Positions 32,084 through 41,078 of a stretch of DNA of 64,000 nucleotides are shown here, piece by piece. The DNA is from JAFEBO01 sp044221315. GTDB taxonomy: Bacteria; Planctomycetota; Phycisphaerae; Phycisphaerales; UBA1924. The notes under the pieces are model-generated. The model was given only the letters and a program-made list of their open reading frames with translations, was not told where the DNA came from and ran no database searches. Made by a program: the position numbers and the translations under genes. Each line of letters starts with the position of its first letter. Positions within the stretch are counted from its first letter, which is position 1. The DNA is taken from the NCBI GenBank assembly GCA_044221315.1, contig JBGAPK010000018.1, forward strand, positions 1 to 64,000, written 5' to 3'.

Positions 32084-33574
32084 ATGATGACCCGGACGGG
32101 CAAACCGGTCCGCCCCCTGAGGCGACCCCTGAGACAGGTATCCGTGGCGACGCTCCTGAGCGCCCTGTGGCTCTGCGCCTTCGCCCGCGGCGACGATCCG
32201 CCCACCCCACCCCCCGTGGCTCCCCCAGCGAGCGTTCCTGATCCCGCCCCGGCACCAAGACCAGAACCGGCCAAGAACCCCAATCCCGAGGCGAAGCCGG
32301 AGTCAAAGGGCGAGCCCAGACCCGCGGACAAACCCGCCGGCGACACTCCGGGCGTTCCGGCGCCCCCCGCTCCTGCGACCACGGCCCCACCCGGGCAGCT
32401 CGAGACGATTCTCGTTCTCAAAGACGGCTCGCAGGTGGTTGGCCGGCTCGTCTCGATCGAGGATGACAAGTACACCATCCTCATCGCGGGCATCCCAACC
32501 CGCTTTGCGAAAGAAAACGTGCTCCGCGTAATGGCACAGCCGCCGGTCGAGGAACGCTACCGGCAGATGCGGGCCACGCTCGACGATACCGATCTCGATC
32601 GACGCGTCATGCTGGCCGAATGGCTGCGCGATCGGCGCCGATACGACCTGGCGCTCTCCGAGGTCGAGAGCATCCTCAAGATCGACGCCGCCCACCCCGG
32701 CGCCCGGCAACTCAAAAAGATGATCGAACTCCAGATCGATCTCGACAAGGACGCCGAGCGACGCAAAGCCGCGAAGGAAGCCTCCAAGCAGCCCGGCAAG
32801 GAAACCGGCGTTGAGGCACAGCCCGACGAATCCAAGGACACCGAGCAGGCACAGCATTTCCCCGTGCTCAGCGACGACCAGATCAACCTGATCCGTGTCT
32901 ACGAACTCGATCTCAACAACCCGCCCCGCCTGCTCATACCGCGCGAATTGATCACATCGCTCATCAACCGCTACGGCGACGATCCCCTGCTTCCTCCCAC
33001 CGCCGAGCAGCGCGACCAGCTCTACCAGGCCCGCCCCTCGCAAATCCTCGATCTGGTCTACCGGCTCAAGGCTCACGAGCTCTACCCGCTGATCAAGGTC
33101 CTCGAAGATCCATCCTCCATGTCCGCTTTCCGCCGCGATGTGCATCAGGGCTGGGTTCTCAACGGCTGCGCCAGCGCTCGCTGCCACGGCGGCGAAAACG
33201 CCGGGCGCCTCATGCTCAAGCGCACCCGCCCCGCCGACGCTTCGACCATCTACACCAATTTCCTCATCCTCGACCGCTTCCGCCTCGCCGACGGCCGTGC
33301 CCTGATCAACTACGAAGAACCCGAAAAATCGCCCCTGATCCAGATGGCCATGCCCCGCAATCTGACCACCCGTCCGCACCCGGCCGTGCGCAACAACGGC
33401 GGGATCGACCAGTGGAAACCCCCGATCCGTTCCACCGACGACCGCCGCTACAAGGCCACGCTTGAATGGATCCGATCCATGTACCACCCACGCCCCGACT
33501 ACGGCATCACGTACGACCCGCCCGTCCCGCGTGGAACCATTCCTCTGGCTCCCGGTGGTCCCGCCGGCCGTTAG
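32084..33574 (+). CDS. exported protein with haem-like CX4CH motif
   Basis: The 496-residue product begins with a signal peptide (VATLLSALWLCAFARGDD) and a Pro/Ala-rich linker. A small SH3-like stretch follows (ETILVLKDGSQVVGRLVSIEDDKYTILIAG), then a helical repeat-like region (DRRRYDLALSEVESILKIDAAHPGARQLKKM). The C-terminal domain contains GCASARCHGGENAGRL; the Cys-x4-Cys-His spacing resembles the variant haem sites of Planctomycetes cytochrome-like domains rather than the usual CXXCH. Whether haem is attached cannot be told from sequence. It starts at the first of two adjacent ATGs, with no clear ribosome binding site. Confidence 0.7.
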   Translation: MMTRTGKPVRPLRRPLRQVSVATLLSALWLCAFARGDDPPTPPPVAPPASVPDPAPAPRPEPAKNPNPEAKPESKGEPRPADKPAGDTPGVPAPPAPATTAPPGQLETILVLKDGSQVVGRLVSIEDDKYTILIAGIPTRFAKENVLRVMAQPPVEERYRQMRATLDDTDLDRRVMLAEWLRDRRRYDLALSEVESILKIDAAHPGARQLKKMIELQIDLDKDAERRKAAKEASKQPGKETGVEAQPDESKDTEQAQHFPVLSDDQINLIRVYELDLNNPPRLLIPRELITSLINRYGDDPLLPPTAEQRDQLYQARPSQILDLVYRLKAHELYPLIKVLEDPSSMSAFRRDVHQGWVLNGCASARCHGGENAGRLMLKRTRPADASTIYTNFLILDRFRLADGRALINYEEPEKSPLIQMAMPRNLTTRPHPAVRNNGGIDQWKPPIRSTDDRRYKATLEWIRSMYHPRPDYGITYDPPVPRGTIPLAPGGPAGR

Positions 33575-33642
33575 CCGCCGGATGTCGAGCGATTACCCCT
33601 TCTCGCCCTGATAAACTCCCTCCCTTCCCCATGGAGGTCCGA

Positions 33643-35586
33643 ATGCAGGCTCGCCGCACCGCACGATCCACACGCTCTTCCGCCCGAGTCGCGGCGCTCG
33701 CCCTCCTCGCCGGTCTGGCGCTCCCGGCCTGCAACCGATCCGACCAGAATCTGCACGCGATCGCCACCGCCTCTTCCAAGCTCCAGTCCAATTCCGGCGG
33801 CGCGTACGCCACCCCCTACGACAAGTTCCAGACCCAGAACTACCGGGACACCATCGCCGCTGCCAAGCCCGTCCTCGATGCCGAGCAAAAGTCGCCCGAA
33901 GGCTCCGCCGCCGGAACGCTCGTCGGTGCCGCCCAGCTCGGCCAGGCCCAGGCGCTCCTCGACCAAGCCGTGCTGACAGAGCAGATCGCCATCAACAAAA
34001 TGATGATCGTGCGCGTCCTGCTCACAAACTGGAGCGCGTACTCCACCTCCGCCGATTCGGCCGGCGGCTTTGATCCCAAGGCCATCCTCGCCCAGATCGA
34101 TGCCGAAAAGGCCGAGCACGAAAAGGAAATTCAGGCCTTCCAGTCCCGGCTTCAGGACATCGAACGCCAACTCGCCGACCTCCGCGCCAAGGCCAAGGCC
34201 CGTTCCGACGAGGCCACCAAACTCTCCGAGGAATTCTCACGAGCCCGCGAATCGCTCGGCACGCTGAGCGCTCGCGACGCCGAGGTCCGCCTTACCGAGG
34301 CGCGCGAAACCAAACGCAAGGGCGATGGCGTCAGGGTCGAGGCCTCGCGCCTCCAGGCCCAGGCAGACGTCCTCCAGCCCGAGGCCACCGAACTCAAAGT
34401 CCTCATCGATGCAACCCGCAACCGCATCGCCGGCCTCGACCGCGAAAAACTCGAGCTCAGCGAGAAGGCTCAGCAGGGACGCGCCGCGGCCTCTCAATCT
34501 CAGGCCGCCGCTGCCGAAACCGCCAAGCAGCTCGAGGCCGCCCTTGCCGATCTCTCGTCCTTCCGAGCCCAGGAAGTCAATCCCAAACGCGACGCGGCAC
34601 TCTCCGCACTCCGGACCGCCGCCACAACCGCGAAGGCCAGCTCGTCCGACGCCTCAGCCGGCGGCAAGATCCTGAACGGACGTGTGCAACTGGCCCTCGC
34701 CGGCGCGCTCGCCGCAAAGGCTTCGAGCCTCCAGATGTATGTGCATTTGCTCCAGACCGCGGCAAACGCGTCGCCGGCGCTCCCGTTCGCCTCGGGCCTC
34801 GCGGCCCAGATCAAAGAAACCTCCGACCAGGCTCAGGTCGCGTCCGACGAAGCCAAGGCGGCCTACGAGGCTGCTCAATCCGCTTTCTCGTCCGTTCAGC
34901 TCCGTGGTCCCGGCTCTGCCCAGATCAAGGAAAAACTGACCCAGCTCGCCGAATCCCTCGGCGCACTTGCCGGACACGTCCCGCCAACACCGGCGCCCGC
35001 CGCGGCACCAACTCCCGCGCCCGCACCGGCTCCGGTTCCTCCGCCCACCTCCCAGGCGCCCTCTCCGATGGGCGACGACCCGAAGGCCGCTTGGGAACAG
35101 ATTTACGCCGAGCTCGAAGCTGGCAACAAGGCGGCGCTCATGCCCTGGGTCAAACTCGCCGACCCCACGCACGAGGCAACCATCGCCACGCTGATGGGCG
35201 TCAAGGTTGACACCAACGATCTCGACGCCGCGTGCAAAGAAAAGTTCGGTAAGTCCATGTCCGAGATGGCGCTGGCCGCGGCCGGCATGCCGGTTCCCAC
35301 CGCCGCCGACTTTAAGATCGAGGTGCAGGGTGAGACGGCAACCGCCTCGCATCCGTCGTCCCCCACGCCGGCCAAGCTCGTGCACGAAAACGGAAAGTGG
35401 ATGATCGACTCCTCGTCGATCGTCTCCGGCCAGGCCGCTCAGGTTGTCCCGCTCGCCCCGCAAATCAGCGCCGCCGCAAAGTCTCTCGCCGCCGACATCC
35501 GGGCCGGAAAGGTTTCCAAGGCCGAAGACGTTCTTCCCGAACTTCAAAAGCGCGTCCTGGGCGGCGCCAAACCCGGCGGCGGTTAA
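33643..35586 (+). CDS. lipoprotein with long coiled-coil domain
   Basis: The 647-residue protein has a lipoprotein signal with lipobox LPAC (Cys30), so the mature form should be lipid-anchored. Residues about 130-420 are an almost continuous Ala/Glu/Lys/Arg/Gln-rich coiled coil (EKEIQAFQSRLQDIERQLADL is its start). A Pro/Ala linker follows (PTPAPAAAPTPAPAPAPVPP), then a folded C-terminal domain of about 170 residues (KAAWEQIYAELEAGNKAALM, GKWMIDSSSIVSG) that could be an NTF2-like or lumenal domain, though I cannot confirm this. GGAGG 5 nt upstream decides ATG 33643. Function unknown; the architecture fits an envelope-spanning spacer. Confidence 0.75.
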   Translation: MQARRTARSTRSSARVAALALLAGLALPACNRSDQNLHAIATASSKLQSNSGGAYATPYDKFQTQNYRDTIAAAKPVLDAEQKSPEGSAAGTLVGAAQLGQAQALLDQAVLTEQIAINKMMIVRVLLTNWSAYSTSADSAGGFDPKAILAQIDAEKAEHEKEIQAFQSRLQDIERQLADLRAKAKARSDEATKLSEEFSRARESLGTLSARDAEVRLTEARETKRKGDGVRVEASRLQAQADVLQPEATELKVLIDATRNRIAGLDREKLELSEKAQQGRAAASQSQAAAAETAKQLEAALADLSSFRAQEVNPKRDAALSALRTAATTAKASSSDASAGGKILNGRVQLALAGALAAKASSLQMYVHLLQTAANASPALPFASGLAAQIKETSDQAQVASDEAKAAYEAAQSAFSSVQLRGPGSAQIKEKLTQLAESLGALAGHVPPTPAPAAAPTPAPAPAPVPPPTSQAPSPMGDDPKAAWEQIYAELEAGNKAALMPWVKLADPTHEATIATLMGVKVDTNDLDAACKEKFGKSMSEMALAAAGMPVPTAADFKIEVQGETATASHPSSPTPAKLVHENGKWMIDSSSIVSGQAAQVVPLAPQISAAAKSLAADIRAGKVSKAEDVLPELQKRVLGGAKPGGG

Positions 35587-35616
35587 CACCCGCAGCGCCA
35601 AGCCCCCTGCTCAACC

Positions 35617-36576
35617 ATGGCCGACCACACCGACGGACCCGTCCTGCAGGAAGTCAAGATGCACCTGCATCCCCCCGCCGATCCTGGCGTGGGTGTCGTT
35701 GTGTCCAACGAAAAATGCACCGCCGGCAGGCGTGCGGCCGGCTTCGTCCGTCACGTCGCCATCGACGTCTCCGCAACCCGTCTGGCGGGCAACTTCCGCT
35801 CGGGTCAGTCCTTCGGCGTTCTGCCCCCCGGCCAGGACGCCAAGGGCAAGAACCACGCTCTCCGCCTCTACTCCATCGCGTCGCCAACACGGGGCGAAGA
35901 TGGCGAAGGAAAGGTCCTCGCTACGACCGTCAAACGGCTGATCGACGAGCACAACGAAACGAGCAAACTGTTCCTGGGCGTCGCCAGTAACTACCTCTGC
36001 GATCTCAAGCCCGGCGACACCGTCAAGGTGACCGGACCCAGCGGCAAGCGCTTCGTTCTGCCCGCCAGCCCCGGATCGCACGACTACATCTTCGTCGCCA
36101 CCGGCACCGGCATCGCCCCGTTCCGCGGCATGCTTCACGACGTGCTCGCCGATCCGGCCGCAAAGGACTCGCGAATCGCCCTCATCATGGGCTCCCCGTA
36201 CTCCAGCGATCTGCTCTACGACAAGCACTTCCGCGAGCTCGCCAATAAGCACCCCAATTTTTCCTACATCACTGCCATCAGCCGCGAAAAGATGGACGAC
36301 GCCCCCAAGCCCCTCTACGTCCAGGACCGCTTCACCACCCACCGGGACCAACTCGGACCGATGCTTGAATCCGGACAAACGCTTCTCTACATCTGCGGCA
36401 TCGCCGGCATGGAACTGGGCATCTTTCAGGGTCTCGCCCGGATCCTCGGCCCCCGCCACCTCGACGGCTATCTCCAGGCCGATGCCGAAGCAATGGCGAA
36501 CATCGACGGCTGGGAACGCCGCATGATCAACAAGCAAATAAAGCCAACTCGACGCGTCTTCCTCGAGGTCTACTAG
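35617..36576 (+). CDS. ferredoxin--NADP+ reductase, plant type
   Basis: The 319-residue flavoprotein transfers electrons between ferredoxin or flavodoxin and NADP(H). The FAD-binding motif RLYSIAS is at 83-89, the pyrophosphate-binding segment is VKVTGPSGKRFVLP, and the NADP motif is ATGTGIAPFRGML. The C terminus RVFLEVY ends in the aromatic Tyr that stacks on the flavin in plant-type enzymes. This is the plant/plastid class, not the thioredoxin-reductase-like class. The gene lies 30 bp after the lipoprotein gene. No ferredoxin gene is adjacent. Confidence 0.93.
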   Translation: MADHTDGPVLQEVKMHLHPPADPGVGVVVSNEKCTAGRRAAGFVRHVAIDVSATRLAGNFRSGQSFGVLPPGQDAKGKNHALRLYSIASPTRGEDGEGKVLATTVKRLIDEHNETSKLFLGVASNYLCDLKPGDTVKVTGPSGKRFVLPASPGSHDYIFVATGTGIAPFRGMLHDVLADPAAKDSRIALIMGSPYSSDLLYDKHFRELANKHPNFSYITAISREKMDDAPKPLYVQDRFTTHRDQLGPMLESGQTLLYICGIAGMELGIFQGLARILGPRHLDGYLQADAEAMANIDGWERRMINKQIKPTRRVFLEVY

Positions 36577-36700
36577 TCCGAAGTTGACCCCCTCCCCAGC
36601 CGCTGGTACGTTGGCCGTCCTTTCCGCCGCCCCGGAAACTCCGCCGCGGCCTGCGAACAATCGCCCTCGACCCTTCCGGCCGCGACAGGAGCCCGCCTCA

Positions 36701-37903
36701 GTGACCACCCTTTCCCCGACTCTCAGCCGATTCCGCCGATCACCGGCCCTCGGTCGGCCGTCTTCGATCCGCTCCGCTCTCGCCGCCTGCGTGTTCCTCG
36801 CCGCGTCTCTCGCCGGCCTGCCGACCGCTCTGGCACAGGATCTCCCCGCCGAGATCGTCGCCAGCCCCAGCCCGCTCTCGCCCGCTCAGGAACAGACCGT
36901 CAGGGACTACGCCAAGCCCCTGCTCGACAATCTGGGTGGCGACGACGCGATCAAGGTGCGCGACGGACGCATAGGGCTCACCAAGCCGCTGCTTCGCACC
37001 GGCATCGTCGTCGGCATTCCGTTCCGCCAGGCCTACTCCAAGGGCCTGGCGCCAGGCCTCGACGCTCTCGTGACCGGCAAGCGTCCGCTCAACGCGATAA
37101 ACGCGCTGCGCGTCGCTGCCGAACTCGCCACCACCGAAGGATTCGACCTGATCGACAAGGGCTGCGCCTCCGCCGACCCGGTGGTCCGTGCGGCGGCAGC
37201 GGCCGCAGCGGCGAAAGCCTTCGACGTCGCCGCCAAGAACCCGTCCGCGGCGGTCGCCACCCGCCTGTTCCAGGCGACCAACACCCTCGGAAACCTCATC
37301 AAGAACGATCCGAATAACGACGTCGTTGACGAGGCAACCCGAGCCCTCTGCGTCGCCTTCACGCAGTCAACCCAGGCCGAGGTCCGGAACGGCGCCTGCA
37401 TCGCGCTCTGCCAGGGCATCTCGGCCCGCGCCGCGAAGTTCAAGAGCGAACTTCCCAAACCGCGCCTGCTCGATGCTCTTCTCCGCGCCGGATCGACCGT
37501 CCGCGATGACCTCACCCGGGTCGCCAACCAGCCCATTCCCCTCTCAAACCAGGCCACCAAGAGCATCCAGGAACTCGGCGGCAATCTCATCGCATTCGCC
37601 GCCCGGATGATCGCCCTTGGCGCCCTTCCCTCCGTCAAGCAGGCCGACACCGCGGAGGACCGCAAGGCGAAGGAGCAGACGCGGGTCATGATCTCCCAGA
37701 TCGTCGGGGCGGGAGAACAGATCGTCTCGTTGTCCGCCGGACCCGATGCGCCCCGCACCAATTACGCCGAGCGCATCAAGAAGGCCGACATCGACGCGGA
37801 CGCACAGTTTCTCGAGGCCGTCAAGGAACTCCTGGGGCCCGCCGGGCGCATGACCAAGCCGCCCTTCAATTTCCCGGCCGGTCAGTTCGACCTTGGCAAG
37901 TAA
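36701..37903 (+). CDS. exported helical protein of unknown function
   Basis: The 400-residue product has a clear signal peptide (ALAACVFLAASLAGLPTALAQ). The mature part is nearly all helical and Ala-rich, with repeated pairs of helices (INALRVAAELATTEGFDLIDKG, VRAAAAAAAAKAFDVAA, VDEATRALCVAFTQSTQ, VRNGACIALCQGI) that look like HEAT-type repeats; this is structural reading, not a family match. The start is GTG 36701, supported by AGGAG 9 nt upstream; the longer frame from 36584 is Pro/Arg-rich and unlikely. It is 124 bp after the reductase gene. Confidence 0.7.
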   Translation: MTTLSPTLSRFRRSPALGRPSSIRSALAACVFLAASLAGLPTALAQDLPAEIVASPSPLSPAQEQTVRDYAKPLLDNLGGDDAIKVRDGRIGLTKPLLRTGIVVGIPFRQAYSKGLAPGLDALVTGKRPLNAINALRVAAELATTEGFDLIDKGCASADPVVRAAAAAAAAKAFDVAAKNPSAAVATRLFQATNTLGNLIKNDPNNDVVDEATRALCVAFTQSTQAEVRNGACIALCQGISARAAKFKSELPKPRLLDALLRAGSTVRDDLTRVANQPIPLSNQATKSIQELGGNLIAFAARMIALGALPSVKQADTAEDRKAKEQTRVMISQIVGAGEQIVSLSAGPDAPRTNYAERIKKADIDADAQFLEAVKELLGPAGRMTKPPFNFPAGQFDLGK

Positions 37904-37967
37904 CGCGGCTCCCTGCGCCGGTCACACCCCCCCACGCCTCCCCCCGCGCTTCAATAGACTCTCGTCC

Positions 37968-39881
37968 GTGCTGCGACTCTTCCTGCCCCTGGCGGTTCTG
38001 GCCCTCGCGATCATCGCGCTTGTTGCCGCCGATCGGCCGCGCCCCCGTGCGGATTTCACCTTCGTCAACCGGGGCGATATAGCCACCCTCGATCCCCAGC
38101 GGATGTCCTGGCTCCAGGACATGCGCGTCGCACGAATCATCGACGAGGGCCTCGTCAAGAACGACGTCTTCACCCACGACTATGACATCCAGCCCGGCAT
38201 GGCAGAACGCTGGGAAATCTCTTCTGACAAGCTCACCTATACGTTCCACCTGCGCCACGCCAACTGGAGCGACGGCTCACCTGTCCTGGCAAACGACTTT
38301 GTCTACGCCTGGATGCGCGGCCTCCTTCCCGATCTCGGCTCCGACTACACCGGTTTCCTCATGAATCTGAGAGGCGGCCGCGCCTTCTTCGATTGGCGCA
38401 CCAGCGCACTCGCCGACTTCGCCAAGTCGCTCCGCGATCAGGGAAAGTCCGCCGACCCGGAGGGAACGGAGGCGCTCTGGAAATCCACGCGGGTCAAGTT
38501 CAGGGAACTGGTCGACATCCGGTCGCCCGATCCGCGCACGCTTGTCGTCAGCCTCGAGCGCCCCACCCCGTACTTCCTCGACATGTGCGCCTTTGTCACC
38601 TTCTTCCCCGTCTGCGAGAATGTCGTCCGCCGCTACGAGATCATCGATCCGGCCACCGCGCGCGTGAAGTGGGACCAGGGCTGGACCAAGCCGCCAAACA
38701 TCGTCACCAACGGGCCGTTCCTCGTCGAATCCTGGCAGTTCAAGCGCGATCTGCGCCTGCGCCGGAATCCGCACTATTGGGATCAGTCCGCGATCAGCAT
38801 CGACACCATGTCGATCCCGACCATCGAAGACCCCGTTTCCGCGGTGATGGCGTTCGAAACGGGCGCGGTCGAATGGGTCAGCGATGTCGTCGCTCCTTTT
38901 CGCGCCGAGATGGTGAAACGCAAGCGAGCCTTCTACGCCGAGCACAAAGCCGAGTACGACGCCCTCAGGGCCAAAGGCCTCGATCCGGTCGAGATCGACC
39001 GCCAACTGCCCTCCGACGCCCGCAACAAAATCCACATCTTCCCAGCCTTTGGCACCTACTTCTGGAACTTCAACTGCTCACCCAAACTTCCCGACGGGCG
39101 GGTGAATCCCCTCGCGGACCCGAGTGTGCGAAAGGCGCTGGCTCTCGCGATCGACAAACATGCGGTTGCCGAAGGCATCCGGCGCGTGGGCGAGCCCGCC
39201 GCACCAACGCTCATCCCGCCGCGCTCCATCGCCGGCTACCGCAACCCCAAGGGTCTTGACCGCAATCCGGAAGAAGCGCGGCGCCTCCTCGCCGAGGCGG
39301 GATACCCCGGCGGCAAGGGCTTCATCACCCTCGACCTGCTCGTCACCAAGGACGGCGGCCACGAACTCATCGCCCAGGCCATCGCCAAGGACTGGGAACG
39401 CGAACTGGGCATCGAGACCACGATCACCGTCCAGGAAGTCAAAATCTTCCGCGAACGCCTCAAGAACAAGAACTACATGACCAGCAGCGCCAGTTGGTAC
39501 GGCGATTACGGCGACCCGACCACATTCCTCGAGATCAGCCGCACCGGCGACGGCAACAACGACCGCAACTTCTCCAGCCCCCGCTTCGACGCTCTGCTCG
39601 ACAAGGCCGCTCGCGAAACCGACCCCGCGGCCCGCTTCCGCATCCTCGAGGACGCGGAGCGCATTCTCGTCGAAGAGGAGTTTCCCTTCCTCCCAATTTT
39701 CTACTACGTCAACATCTACCTCTTCGACGCCCACAGGCTCACCGGCATCAGCTCGCACCCCCGCTCCGAGCAGCAGCTCTACCGCGTCGATATCTTCAAC
39801 GACGGCAAGGGCAAGGACGCCCCCATCGCCCTCCCGCCCCTGAAGTCCGGCGAACACCACGACGGCGAGACGGAGTCGTAA
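37968..39881 (+). CDS. oligopeptide ABC transporter substrate-binding protein
   Basis: The 637-residue product belongs to the SBP_bac_5 family (OppA/DppA type), which captures peptides in the periplasm. After a signal or anchor (LRLFLPLAVLALAIIALVAA) come DIATLDPQRMSWLQDMRVARIIDEGLV, LTYTFHLRHANWSDGSPVLANDFVYAW, NIVTNGPFLVESWQFKRDLRLRRNPHYW and a C-terminal lobe with DPSVRKALALAIDKHAV. It is longer than the usual 540 residues. Start GTG 37968 is placed where the hydrophobic leader begins; no Shine-Dalgarno sequence is visible. A permease of the same system follows, separated by a 154-bp inverted-repeat element. Confidence 0.9.
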   Translation: MLRLFLPLAVLALAIIALVAADRPRPRADFTFVNRGDIATLDPQRMSWLQDMRVARIIDEGLVKNDVFTHDYDIQPGMAERWEISSDKLTYTFHLRHANWSDGSPVLANDFVYAWMRGLLPDLGSDYTGFLMNLRGGRAFFDWRTSALADFAKSLRDQGKSADPEGTEALWKSTRVKFRELVDIRSPDPRTLVVSLERPTPYFLDMCAFVTFFPVCENVVRRYEIIDPATARVKWDQGWTKPPNIVTNGPFLVESWQFKRDLRLRRNPHYWDQSAISIDTMSIPTIEDPVSAVMAFETGAVEWVSDVVAPFRAEMVKRKRAFYAEHKAEYDALRAKGLDPVEIDRQLPSDARNKIHIFPAFGTYFWNFNCSPKLPDGRVNPLADPSVRKALALAIDKHAVAEGIRRVGEPAAPTLIPPRSIAGYRNPKGLDRNPEEARRLLAEAGYPGGKGFITLDLLVTKDGGHELIAQAIAKDWERELGIETTITVQEVKIFRERLKNKNYMTSSASWYGDYGDPTTFLEISRTGDGNNDRNFSSPRFDALLDKAARETDPAARFRILEDAERILVEEEFPFLPIFYYVNIYLFDAHRLTGISSHPRSEQQLYRVDIFNDGKGKDAPIALPPLKSGEHHDGETES

Positions 39882-39885
39882 GACA

Positions 39886-40039
39886 TTCACCACAGAAGCA
39901 CAGAGATACCGGGAAGAGAAGAGAAAAAGAATTGGATCGAAAGAATTCAAAGCTCGTGTCAAGACTCCCAAACCATCAGCCAACTCTTTGCCTTTTCCCA
40001 ATTCCCCTCTTTTCCGTGCCTCCGTGCGTCTGTGGTGAA
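39886..40039. repeat. 154-bp inverted-repeat (MITE-like) element
   Basis: The element starts 4 bp after the binding-protein stop with TTCACCACAGAAGCACAGAG and ends with the imperfect reverse complement of that arm (…CGTCTGTGGTGAA). The two termini match at most of about 27 positions, and both arms continue inward to an AATTGG. There is no open frame that could encode a transposase. A single related arm is found at 60441-60489. The last A of the element is the first base of an in-frame ATG of the permease gene. Confidence 0.7.
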
Positions 40040-40059
40040 TGCCTTCCAGGAACCCGGCC

Positions 40060-41067
40060 ATGCTCGGCCTGATCGCCCGCCGCCTCGTCCAGCTTCCGAT
40101 CATCCTCGCCGTGATCTACACGCTGACGCTCGCCCTCGCCTGGAAAGTCCCCGGCAATCCGCTCGAAAGTCCCGAAGGCCGGCGGCCACCGCCCGAGGTC
40201 GTGGCCGCGATGCAGGCGCAGTACAACCTCGACAGTTTCTGGACGTTCTACTTCTCCTACCTCGACAGCGCCTCGGGTCTGCGCTACCTGCGCCAATCTC
40301 TTGATGGCGAAGCCGCCCGCACCTACGCACGCGCCGAAGCCGGCGGCCACGCCCCGCCCACACGCCTGGTCTTCGATCTCGGCCCATCGCTCCAATACCG
40401 CGATCAGCGCGTCAATGAGATCATCGCCAGCTCGCTCCCCGTTTCGATGACGCTCGGCGCCGCCGCCATCGCCATCGCGCTCCTCATCGGCGTCGGCGCC
40501 GGCATCGTCGGCGCCGTCCGCCCCAACTCCTTCGCCGATCACTCCACGCTCGTCCTCGCCCTTGCCGGGATCAGCCTCCCCACCTTTGTCATCGGCGCCA
40601 CCCTGCTGCTTCTCTTTCCGGTCCTGCTCGGTTGGGGCCGCATCCCAAGTTTCGGACGACCCGTCGATCTCATCCTCCCCGCCTTCACTCTCAGCCTCCC
40701 GTTCGCTGCCTACATCGCCCGCCTCACCCGCATGGGCATGATCGAACAGCTGAATGCCGACTACATCCGCACCGCCCGCGCCAAGGGCGTCTCCGAGCCC
40801 GGCGTCCTCTTCCGCCACGCACTTAAGAACGCCTTCCTTCCCGTTCTCTCCTACCTCGGCCCCGCCGCGGCATACGCCATGACCGGCTCCTTCGTCGTCG
40901 AGCGCGTCTTCGCCATCCCCGGCATGGGACAGCACTTCGTGAACGCCGTCCAGAACAAAGACCTTTTCCTGATCATCGGCGTCGTGCTCATCTACGCCGC
41001 CATGCTCATTTTCTTCAATCTGATCGTCGATGTTCTTTACCGCTGGATCGACCCCCGAATCGAGTAG
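40060..41067 (+). CDS. oligopeptide ABC transporter permease, OppB/DppB type
   Basis: The 335-residue integral membrane protein has the OppB layout: MLGLIARRLVQLPIILAVIYTLTLAL as the first helix, then five further helices from about residue 130. The cytoplasmic EAA-type loop is YIRTARAKGVSEPGVLFRHALKNAFLPVL, and the C terminus has GSFVVERVFAIPGMGQHFV. The insert LDSFWTFYFSYLDSASG is typical of OppB. ATG 40060 has AGGAA 7 nt upstream; the in-frame ATG at 40039 is made by the end of the repeat element. The second permease (OppC) and ATPases are not present. Confidence 0.9.
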   Translation: MLGLIARRLVQLPIILAVIYTLTLALAWKVPGNPLESPEGRRPPPEVVAAMQAQYNLDSFWTFYFSYLDSASGLRYLRQSLDGEAARTYARAEAGGHAPPTRLVFDLGPSLQYRDQRVNEIIASSLPVSMTLGAAAIAIALLIGVGAGIVGAVRPNSFADHSTLVLALAGISLPTFVIGATLLLLFPVLLGWGRIPSFGRPVDLILPAFTLSLPFAAYIARLTRMGMIEQLNADYIRTARAKGVSEPGVLFRHALKNAFLPVLSYLGPAAAYAMTGSFVVERVFAIPGMGQHFVNAVQNKDLFLIIGVVLIYAAMLIFFNLIVDVLYRWIDPRIE

Positions 41068-41078
41068 CATGCACCGGC

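Noticed and set aside
37893..37967. An earlier start for the oligopeptide-binding protein.
   Set aside because: It would overlap the stop of the previous gene and add Pro/Arg-rich residues before the signal peptide.
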